From Pseudomonadota bacterium (GTDB lineage Bacteria > Pseudomonadota > Alphaproteobacteria > Micropepsales > Micropepsaceae), in contig JAEZBK010000091.1 of assembly GCA_023427355.1 (NCBI GenBank), forward strand, positions 1-5,409: a DNA stretch of 5,409 nucleotides, written 5' to 3'. Of this stretch, positions 1-5,409 are shown piece after piece (position 1 is the first letter of the stretch; each line of letters begins with the position of its first letter). The notes below the pieces were generated by a model. It was not told the DNA's origin. It searched no databases and saw only the letters and a list, made by a program, of their open reading frames with translations. The position numbers and the translations under genes are program-made.

Positions 1-162
1 GACAAGATGTGCGCCCACCATTGGGCTCGTGCCGGTCATCGCAAGCCCCGTGCCGCACCAACCCATTGATTTTATTTGCCTGATGGCCGGGGCGAGCGTT
101 AAAGAGTGTTTGCAACCGGGACGGGTGTTTCCGGCTGATACAAAATCGCTAGAACCCGCGTC
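1..162. other. Leader region upstream of the flavoprotein gene; no supported gene
   Basis: No convincing coding sequence is seen here. One plus-strand frame is open from base 2 to a TGA at 164-166 that overlaps the next ATG. Its third-position GC is much lower than in the neighbouring genes and its translation resembles no family I know, so I treat it as chance. The stretch has AT-rich patches around 65-78 and 136-147. A TTGCAA at 110-115 could be a -35 element, but no good -10 lies 16-18 bases downstream. The AT-rich GATACAAAAT at 137-146 could be part of a -10, which would give a very short leader. No promoter is called with confidence. Confidence 0.4.
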
Positions 163-1779
163 ATGATTCGCGTCACCCAGCTCAAACTGCCGCTCGGCCA
201 CCCGCCCGAGGCGCTGAAGGCCGCGTTGGCCAAGAAACTGAAACTGTCCGTCTTCGAGATTCAGGATTTCAAGGTCTTCAAGCGCGCCCATGATGCGCGC
301 AGCCGCACCGCCATCCTGTACATCTACACTGTGGATGTGACAGTGAAGGATGAAGCGGCGCTGCTGGCGCGCTTTGCCCGCGATCCCGACATCAAGCCCG
401 CGCCGGACATGGCGTACCAGTTCGTCGCGCGCGCACCCGTCGCGTTCCAGCGCCCGCTGGTGATCGGCGCGGGGCCCTGCGGCCTGTTCGCCGCGCTGTT
501 GCTGGCGCAGATGGGTTTTCGCCCGATCATCCTGGAGCGCGGCAAGGCCGTGCGCGAACGCACCAAGGACACCTGGGGCCTGTGGCGCCGTGGCGTGCTC
601 AACCCCGAATCCAATGTGCAGTTCGGCGAAGGCGGCGCAGGAACCTTCTCGGACGGCAAGCTCTACAGCCAGATCAAGGATCCGCGCCATCTGGGGCGCA
701 AGGTGCTGGAAGAATTCGTGCGCGCGGGCGCCCCGCCGGAAATCCTTACCGAGGCACATCCCCATATCGGCACCTTTCGCCTGGTGACGATGGTGGAAGC
801 AATGCGCCAGACCATCGAAGGCCTTGGCGGCGAATATCGCTTACAAAGCAAGGTTACCGAACTTCTGGTCGACAGCCGCGCCGTGCAGGGCGTGCGGCTG
901 GAAAGCGGCGAAGAGATTTTGTCGGACCATGTGGTGATGGCGGTGGGCCACAGCGCCCGCGACATGTTCCGAATCCTGCTGGATCGCGGCGTGGCGCTGG
1001 AGGCCAAGCCCTTCTCCATCGGTTTTCGCATCGAGCATCCCCAGGGCCTGATCGACAAGGCGCGCTTCGGACGCTCCATCCCGGAGCTCGGCGCGGCGGA
1101 CTACAAGCTGGTGCATCACGCGAAGAACGGCCGCAGCGTCTATTCCTTCTGCATGTGCCCCGGCGGGACGGTCGTGGCGGCGACAAGCGAGGAACACCGG
1201 GTCGTCACCAACGGCATGAGCCAGTATTCGCGCAACGAGCGAAACGCCAATGCCGGCATCGTGGTGGGCATCACCCCGGAAGACTATGTCCCGTACGACA
1301 GGGGCGTGGCGGGCGAGACGGGCGTCCTGGCCGGTGTGGCCTTGCAGCGGCACTGGGAAAGCCATGCCTTCCTTGCGGGCGGATCGAATTACCGCGCGCC
1401 GGGGCAGCGCGTGGGCGATTTCCTGGCGGGGCGGCCCTCCACCACACTGGGTGCCGTTGTGCCGTCCTACAAGCCGGGCGTGACGCCGACCGACCTGTCC
1501 ACCTGCCTGCCCGATTACGCCATCACCGCCATCCGCGAGGCGCTGCCCGCCTTCGCCCGCCAGATCGCGGGCTTCGACATGGCGGATGCGGTGCTGACAG
1601 GGGTCGAGACGCGCACCTCCTGTCCCGTCCGGGTGCCGCGCGGGGAGGACTTCCAGAGCCCCAACACGCGCGGTCTGTATCCGGCGGGCGAGGGCGCGGG
1701 CTATGCCGGCGGCATTCTCTCGGCCGGCGTGGATGGCATCAAGGTCGCGGAAGCCGTGGCGAAGTCCATTGCCGGATAG
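163..1779 (+). CDS. NAD(P)/FAD-dependent oxidoreductase (COG2509-type FAD-dependent dehydrogenase)
   Basis: This is a complete 538-aa flavoprotein, predicted cytoplasmic, with no signal peptide or membrane segment. Residues 1 to about 95 form the small N-terminal domain typical of this family, beginning MIRVTQLKLPL. A Rossmann FAD-binding motif follows at about 99-107 (VIGAGPCG, the GxGxxG pattern), and an acidic residue ends the second strand (ILERG, about 123-127). The family block GEGGAGTFSDGKLYSQ lies at about 155-170. A second conserved turn, MAVGHSARD, is at about 259-267. The C-terminal FAD-contacting segment GLYPAGEGAGYAGGILSAG is at about 504-522. Length and domain order match uncharacterised COG2509 dehydrogenases; the substrate and electron acceptor are unknown. 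The ATG at 163 is chosen because the protein then begins as its relatives do, although there is no clear Shine-Dalgarno sequence before it. The gene converges on the receptor gene and appears to be transcribed alone. Family assignment is strong; physiological role is not known. Confidence 0.93.
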   Translation: MIRVTQLKLPLGHPPEALKAALAKKLKLSVFEIQDFKVFKRAHDARSRTAILYIYTVDVTVKDEAALLARFARDPDIKPAPDMAYQFVARAPVAFQRPLVIGAGPCGLFAALLLAQMGFRPIILERGKAVRERTKDTWGLWRRGVLNPESNVQFGEGGAGTFSDGKLYSQIKDPRHLGRKVLEEFVRAGAPPEILTEAHPHIGTFRLVTMVEAMRQTIEGLGGEYRLQSKVTELLVDSRAVQGVRLESGEEILSDHVVMAVGHSARDMFRILLDRGVALEAKPFSIGFRIEHPQGLIDKARFGRSIPELGAADYKLVHHAKNGRSVYSFCMCPGGTVVAATSEEHRVVTNGMSQYSRNERNANAGIVVGITPEDYVPYDRGVAGETGVLAGVALQRHWESHAFLAGGSNYRAPGQRVGDFLAGRPSTTLGAVVPSYKPGVTPTDLSTCLPDYAITAIREALPAFARQIAGFDMADAVLTGVETRTSCPVRVPRGEDFQSPNTRGLYPAGEGAGYAGGILSAGVDGIKVAEAVAKSIAG

Positions 1780-2019
1780 GTGGGGGACAGGGGCCCGTGC
1801 CCTGCCCATTTGAACCACCGAAAACCGCAAGCCCCCTCCCCCTGCCATTGCTGCCGTCCCAAGGACTTGCAAGAGCCCGTGCGCGTGGTCGCGCGTCCCC
1901 GCCATGGGGTGTCAGGTGGACAGCAAGAGGATAAGCCGCGTCACACATCCGCGATTGTACAGCAGGACCCTGCAGCGCGGCAGGCCGGGGGATATGTTGT
2001 AATCCTTGCCGGACAGCAA
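1780..2019. other. Convergent intergenic region between the flavoprotein and receptor genes
   Basis: No supported gene is seen. Open frames here are antisense to, or run on from, the flanking genes and lack family-like translations. Five bases after the flavoprotein stop, 1784-1807 can form an imperfect G/C hairpin: GGG with CCC, then AGGG with CCCT around a 7-nt loop, separated by small unpaired bases. Only ATTT follows it. It may help end flavoprotein transcription, but it is not a classic intrinsic terminator. A short CCTGC/GCAGG inverted repeat also occurs around 1969-1985 and is probably chance in GC-rich sequence. Confidence 0.35.
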
Positions 2020-2049
2020 AAGACCCCGGCAATCGCTTGCCGGGGTCTT
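2020..2049 (-). terminator. Rho-independent terminator of the TonB-dependent receptor gene
   Basis: A perfect 13-bp stem is formed by AAGACCCCGGCAA (2020-2032) and its exact complement TTGCCGGGGTCTT (2037-2049), closed by a 4-nt loop. On the minus strand the loop reads GCGA, a stable GNRA tetraloop, and the stem ends in CTTTT, giving a short U tract. It begins 25 bases past the receptor stop codon. On the plus strand the tail after the stem is CGCCGTTT, so termination of flavoprotein transcripts here is possible but less well supported. Confidence 0.85.
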
Positions 2050-2074
2050 CGCCGTTTCAGTCTTGGGGGACCGA

Positions 2075-4639
2075 TCAGTACTGGTAGCGCAGGGTCACGC
2101 CATAGGTGCGCGGGTCTGCCGGGATGCCCGCGACCAGGCCCGTGTTGCTGGGCGCAGCCAGGAGCTGGTCGAAGTAACCCTTGTCGAAGGCGTTGCGCAC
2201 CCAGGCCGAGAGCGTGAAGCCGTCATTGGCGCGGAAGCCCAGCCGGAAATTGTGCAGGTCGTAGCCATCCACGTCCATGTAGATGGAGCGCGACGCGCTG
2301 GACGAGAACTTCGAGCGGAAGCTGGCGTCATAGCCGAAGAAGATTTCGCCGGCCTTGCCCAGGAAGCTGGTGGGATACTGCACCTCGCCGCCCCAGGAGA
2401 AGGACCAGTTGGAGATGCCCGGCAGCCACTGGCCGGTGATGTTGCAGTTCGGCGCGCTGAGCGCACCGGGCGTCGCGGCAGGACCGGGCACCTGACTGCC
2501 GGTGATGGTCGTGCCGCCCGACAATTCGATCGGGCATGGCGCGTCCACGAAGTCGGTATAGGCGTGGTCGTTGTAGGTGCCGTTGACATAGGTGGTGAGC
2601 CAGTCGGCGGCGATGAGGTTGAAGTCCACCTCGAAACCGCGCACGCGGGCCCCGCCGGCATTGGCGAGATAGCCGCGCACCAGGCCCAGCGCGCCATTGT
2701 TCACATTGGCCTGATAGTCCTGGATACCGGTGTAGAAGGCGGTGATGTTGAGGGTGGCGCGCTTGTCGAAGAACTGGGTCTTGGCGCCGATTTCATACGC
2801 ATCGACATTTTCCGGCTTGATGGTGAAGGCGGCCGTGATGGGCTGGTTGGCCGCATCGGTGGGCACGCCGTTCAGGTTGATGCCGCCCGACTTGTAGCTC
2901 TTGGCATAGGTGGCATAGGTCAGAAGATCGTCGTTGATCTGGTAGGCGACGTTGAGGTCGTAGGAGATGTTCGACTTGGCCAGGTTCGGTGCTTAGAAGA
3001 TCGGCGCACGCACGCCGCGCTGGTCGACGATCCACGGATCGTTGGCGTAGGGCCCGGTAAACAGGACGAGCTGGCGGGTGCCATCCGACGCGGTGCCGGT
3101 GACGACCGAGCTGTAATGACCGGACTTCTGGTCATAGTTGAAGCGGATGCCCGGCGAGACGGTGAGGTCGTCGGTGAGCTTCCAGTTCAGCTTGCCGAAG
3201 ACGGCGGCGCTGGTGTTCTTGAGCACGATGTCGTTTTCGGCGGTCAGGTTGTTGAGGACCGCAGGGTTGCAGGCCCGCTGGTTGGCCGCAGACGCGCCGC
3301 AGCCCGGCGCGCCAGGCGCGACGTTGCCGGGATTGAGCGTCCAGCGGCTGGCGGCGGTACCCTGGCTTTCGGTGCCGGTGGTGTGGATGCCCTGGTTGAA
3401 GAGGAAGATGCCGGTCACGAAATCCCAGCCTTCGCCCTGATAGGCGTAGCGGAACTCCTGGGTGTACTGGTTCTGCTTGGTCGGGTTCTGCGACTTGGGG
3501 GTGATGGGCAGGCCGGTATAGTCGCGGTCGTTGCTGGGGCCCCAATCCCAATAGCGCCATGCGGTGACGGAGGTCAGCGTGCCGCCACCGACATTCCATT
3601 CGCCCACCAGCGAGGCGCCGCCATGTTCGTTGCGGGCGCGCAGGACCGCGTCGGTGTCGGTGAGCCGGTCAAAGGGGTTGGGGCTGGGCGGGGTGTAGCC
3701 GAAGGCCGCCGCCAGCGAGGGATATTGCCGGTTCAGCGCGCGCTGGGTGGTGCCGACACGGGCATAGACGGTGGTGCAGCAGATCGGATCCTGCACATTG
3801 TAGTCAGCGGACAGGGTGAAGCTGAGATCCGGCGTGGCGTTCCACAGCAATGTGCCGCGCAGGCCCAGATTGTCGGAGCCGTTGACCCACTGGTTGGTCT
3901 TGACGTTGTAGATGGTGCCGCGCCGCGTGGTGCTGGCGAAGCTGAGGCGGAAGGCGATGTCGTCGGTGAGCGGACCGGAGATGGAGGCCTTGGCCTGCTT
4001 GAAATCATAATTGCCGCCCGACACTTCGCCCTTGGCCTCAAACTCGAAGCTCGGCGCGCGGGTGGTGATGTTGATGGCGCCGGCGGTGGTGTTCTTGCCA
4101 TAGAGCGTGCCCTGCGGGCCGCGCAGCACTTCGATCTGCTGGATATCCACAAAGTCCAGCGTCGTGGCGGCGACACGGTTGTAATAGACCTGGTCGATAT
4201 AGACGCCCACGCCCTGCTCGATGCCGTCATTGGTCAGTCCCAGCGGCGCGCCGATGCCGCGAATGTTGACCGAGGTGTTGCGGGGGTTCTGCGAATAGAG
4301 CGTCAGGCTGGGCAGGAGCTGGGTCAGGCGGCCGACATTGAAGGCGCCGGTGTTGGCGACGGTTTCGGCGCTGGTGACCGAAACGGCGATCGGCACGCGC
4401 TGCACGCTTTCGGTGACGCGGCGGGAGGAGACCTGCACTTCCTCGATCTGGAGCACGTTGCCGGTGGCCTGGGCCAGCACGATGGGCCGTTCGGCTGCGG
4501 TGCTGTTTTGCGCCAGGGTGATGGCGCTGTCGGCCGGGGCCTCAGCCGCCGCGTTTTCCGCCGCCTGCGCCAGCGCGCCGGTTGTCAGGCCGGAGATTGC
4601 GACGCCCGCCAGAAGGAAGGAACGAAAGCCAGAAGTCAT
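2075..4639 (-). pseudogene. TonB-dependent outer-membrane receptor interrupted by an in-frame stop
   Basis: The full frame has 854 sense positions, one of them a TAA (2993-2995). Read from ATG 4639 it gives 548 aa, then the stop, then 305 aa in the same frame ending LRYQY, with the terminal aromatic residue expected of outer-membrane beta-barrels. Residues 1-24 are a signal peptide (FLLAGVAISGLTTGALA, cleavage before QAAE). A TonB-box-like IEEVQVSS is at about 65-72. The plug spans about 75-195, with VNIRGIG, VGVYIDQVYY, IEVLRGPQGTLYGKNTTAGAINI and similar family signatures. The remainder is barrel, including YATYAKSYKSGGINLNGVP and AYEIGAKTQFF after the stop. Such receptors take up iron complexes, cobalamin, sugars or other scarce compounds using TonB energy; the substrate here is unknown. 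The 548-aa product would keep the plug but lose roughly the last third of the protein, so it should not fold as a pore. It lies 120 bases downstream of, and codirectional with, the Rrf2 gene. Loss of function, sequencing error and readthrough cannot be separated from sequence alone. Confidence 0.9.
2993..2995 (-). other. Premature in-frame TAA stop within the receptor gene
   Basis: On the minus strand the frame reads GVRAPIF, then TAA, then APNLAKSNISYDLNVAYQ. Both sides are in one frame (4639 and 2992 are in register), so a single substitution explains the break and no frameshift is needed. Because the codon is TAA, recoding as selenocysteine (TGA) or pyrrolysine (TAG) does not apply. The next possible restart codons, such as the GTG at 2866, have no signal peptide and would not give a working receptor. 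Confidence 0.9.
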
Positions 4640-4670
4640 CGAGAAAGTCCCGCTCTTGAGTTGTTGCGGG

Positions 4671-4700
4671 ATTAATTCCCCATAATCTCTAGCTGGTCAA
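4671..4700 (-). promoter_or_regulatory. Candidate sigma70-type promoter of the receptor gene
   Basis: Read on the minus strand, TTGACC (4700-4695) matches five of six bases of the -35 consensus. ATTAAT (4676-4671) matches four of six of the -10, with an 18-base spacer. Transcription would start near 4664 and leave a leader of about 25 bases before ATG 4639. No strong Shine-Dalgarno is present; GCGGGAC lies about 9-15 bases before the ATG. The -35 and spacer lie inside the inverted repeat at 4678-4714. Confidence 0.5.
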
Positions 4701-4714
4701 TAGAGATTATGGGG
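4678..4714. promoter_or_regulatory. Perfect 14-bp inverted repeat, candidate operator over the receptor promoter
   Basis: CCCCATAATCTCTA at 4678-4691 and its exact complement TAGAGATTATGGGG at 4701-4714 flank the 9-base centre GCTGGTCAA. Arm centres are 23 bp apart, about two helical turns, which suits a dimer or pair of dimers binding one face of DNA. The repeat covers the candidate -35 and spacer of the receptor promoter, so bound protein would block RNA polymerase. It lies mostly upstream of the inferred transcript start and has no U tract, so an operator is more likely than a terminator. The adjacent Rrf2 protein is the obvious candidate binder, but this is inference. Confidence 0.65.
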
Positions 4715-4759
4715 TAAAGATGTGCGCGCGCGAACGCCTGTGTCCTTTTGGCATCGTTT

Positions 4760-5194
4760 CTAGAAGGCTCCCGAGCGCTTCAACTGGGCCGCGGCCGTCG
4801 CCAGGTTGCGGGATTCCAGGATTTCCGCGGTGGCGTCGCGGGCCGCCAGCAGCGCCTTGCGGATGGCGCATACCGATTCCTCAAAGCAGTCATCGCATTT
4901 CCGATAGGCCATGACGCTGACGCAGGGGCTGAGCGCCAGGGGGCCATCGGTGACGCGCAGCACGTCGGCGAAGCTGATGTCCTTGGCGGGACGGCCCAGC
5001 GAATAGCCGCCCGATCGTCCACGATGGCTGCGCACGATGCCGGGCTTTTTCAGTTCCAGCAGGATCTGTTCGAGGAATTTGCGTGGCAGGCGCTCGGCCT
5101 CGGCAATCTCGCTGATCTGGACGGGGGTGCCGTCGCCACGCGAGGCCAGATAGAGAAGTGCGCGCAGGGCGTAGCGGGATTTCTGGGAAATCAT
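4760..5194 (-). CDS. Rrf2-family transcriptional regulator with four clustered cysteines
   Basis: This is a 144-aa DNA-binding regulator of the Rrf2 family (IscR, NsrR, RirA and CymR relatives), close to the usual 130-165 aa. The N-terminal winged helix starts MISQKSRYALRALLYLA. It has an HTH region at about 26-50 (ISEIAEAERLPRKFLEQIL) and a wing at 56-66 (SHRGRSGGYSL). A dimerisation-helix region follows. Cysteines sit at 91, 100, 103 and 109 (C-x8-C-x2-C-x5-C), in the region where Fe-S members of the family hold their cluster ligands. The spacing differs from the C-x5-C-x5-C of IscR and NsrR, so the ligand set and signal are uncertain. The frame is open further upstream to 5398, but ATG 5194 is chosen because family members begin here and the extension overlaps the divergent lipoprotein gene and reads as non-protein-like sequence. 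There is no strong Shine-Dalgarno. It is codirectional with the receptor and probably controls it. Confidence 0.92.
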   Translation of the reverse strand: MISQKSRYALRALLYLASRGDGTPVQISEIAEAERLPRKFLEQILLELKKPGIVRSHRGRSGGYSLGRPAKDISFADVLRVTDGPLALSPCVSVMAYRKCDDCFEESVCAIRKALLAARDATAEILESRNLATAAAQLKRSGAF

Positions 5195-5226
5195 GCCGCA
5201 AAAATACCCCAGAAAGCCCGTAGAAT

Positions 5227-5271
5227 ATAGTGCCTGGAAGGGTTGGCCTTTGTGTCCCCAGGCTGCACTAT
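5227..5271. promoter_or_regulatory. Imperfect dyad in the divergent promoter region of the Rrf2 and lipoprotein genes
   Basis: ATAGTGCCTGG (5227-5237) is mirrored by CCAGG-CT-GCACTAT (5258-5271), an inverted repeat with a 2-base insertion in the right arm. Each strand reads CACTAT away from the centre. On the minus strand, TATATT (5229-5224) is a plausible -10 for the Rrf2 gene, although no good -35 is visible. On the plus strand, TTGGCC (5243-5248) with a 17-base spacer to CACTAT (5266-5271) is a modest promoter for the lipoprotein gene. The arrangement would suit a shared or autoregulatory operator. This is weaker than the 4678-4714 repeat and shares no obvious sequence with it. Confidence 0.35.
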
Positions 5272-5312
5272 GACCCCAGCAGATAGTCTTTCGCCCATTT
5301 CCAGGAGCCGCC

Positions 5313-5409
5313 ATGCGTCCCGCCCTTGCCGTCCTTGCCCTTGCCGCCCTGTCCCTGGGGGCCTGCGACCAGAGCCCGTCCCAGGCGGACGCGAACAAGC
5401 CCGCCCAGG
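5313..5409 (+). CDS. Lipoprotein, N-terminal part only (runs off the window)
   Basis: The first 32 codons are present and the gene continues past the window edge. They encode a lipoprotein signal peptide: MRP, a hydrophobic stretch rich in Ala and Leu (residues 4-17), and the lipobox LGAC with the lipid-accepting Cys at 18. A polar linker follows (DQSPSQADANKPAQ). The start is well supported by AGGAG at 5303-5307, five bases before the ATG, the best ribosome-binding site in the window. Asp after the Cys is the inner-membrane retention signal in enterobacteria, but that rule is not dependable in other groups. The mature domain is not visible, so function cannot be named; a solute-binding or envelope lipoprotein is possible. 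It is transcribed divergently from the Rrf2 gene, with 118 bases between the two starts, so co-regulation is plausible. Confidence 0.75.
   Translation, partial: MRPALAVLALAALSLGACDQSPSQADANKPAQ

Noticed and set aside
1..60. Possible tRNA 3' end, suggested by the terminal GCACCA
   Set aside because: There is no GGTTCGA-type T-loop and no acceptor or anticodon pairing could be drawn.
2..166. Open plus-strand frame ending in an ATGA overlap with the flavoprotein start, possibly the tail of an upstream gene
   Set aside because: Third-position GC is only moderate compared with the strongly GC-biased neighbours, the region has AT-rich intergenic-like patches, and the translation is not protein-like. 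Sequence to the left of the window would settle it.
841..1905. A 354-codon minus-strand frame opposite the flavoprotein gene
   Set aside because: It is rich in Arg, His, Ala and Gly, shows no family motifs and lies wholly antisense to a well-supported gene.
582..1934. A 450-codon plus-strand frame overlapping the flavoprotein gene
   Set aside because: The translation is Arg-, Gly- and Pro-rich with no domain. It is the out-of-frame shadow of a high-GC gene whose true frame has clear FAD motifs.
2006..4675. An 889-codon open frame on the plus strand, antisense across the whole receptor gene
   Set aside because: It is in exact codon register opposite the receptor and stays open because the GC-rich receptor avoids Leu TTA/CTA and Ser TCA codons. 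Its translation is low-complexity, rich in Gly, Ala, Val, Asp and Arg, with no recognisable domain, while the minus strand shows clear receptor motifs. It even reads through the receptor TAA as TTA.
4678..4714. The inverted repeat as a terminator of the Rrf2 gene
   Set aside because: The stem is AT-rich in its middle, has a 9-base loop and is followed by AATTAATCCC on the minus strand with no U tract. It also overlaps a good promoter for the next gene.
5195..5398. N-terminal extension of the Rrf2 frame (68 extra codons)
   Set aside because: Rrf2 proteins begin at MISQKSRYALRAL. The extension would cover the divergent promoter region and the lipoprotein start, and it has no family similarity.

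Overview
The window is GC-rich, roughly 60-65% by eye, with codon choice strongly biased to G or C at the third position. Its gene types and protein style suggest a Gram-negative alphaproteobacterium of the Sphingomonadales or Caulobacterales kind. Points in favour are a large TonB-dependent outer-membrane receptor, an Rrf2 regulator with a Cys-rich segment, a COG2509-type flavoprotein, and weak or absent Shine-Dalgarno sequences at three of the four starts. The taxonomic guess is inference from style only.

Layout from left to right: (1) 1-162 is a leader with no supported gene. (2) 163-1779 (+) encodes a complete 538-aa FAD-dependent dehydrogenase-like protein. (3) 1780-2074 is the convergent intergenic region. 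It carries a very good hairpin terminator (2020-2049) that serves the minus-strand receptor gene. (4) 2075-4639 (-) is one TonB-dependent receptor reading frame interrupted by a single in-frame TAA at 2993-2995. The frame before and after the stop is continuous and clearly receptor-like. (5) 4640-4759 holds the receptor promoter, overlapped by a perfect 14-bp inverted repeat with a 9-nt centre (4678-4714), which looks like a repressor operator. (6) 4760-5194 (-) is a 144-aa Rrf2-family winged-helix regulator with four clustered cysteines. (7) 5195-5312 is a divergent promoter region with an imperfect dyad whose arms each carry CACTAT on opposite strands. (8) 5313 to the window end (+) is the start of a lipoprotein gene.

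How the genes may work together: the regulator lies directly upstream of the receptor on the same strand, and the receptor promoter is covered by a long palindrome. The simplest reading is a local switch in which the Rrf2 protein, possibly sensing through an Fe-S cluster or thiols, controls the receptor and perhaps the divergent lipoprotein gene. The receptor substrate cannot be read from the sequence. The flavoprotein gene is convergent with this group and is probably unrelated to it. The premature stop means the receptor is a pseudogene in this strain, a recent mutation, or a base-call error. No mobile element, CRISPR array, tRNA or rRNA was seen.
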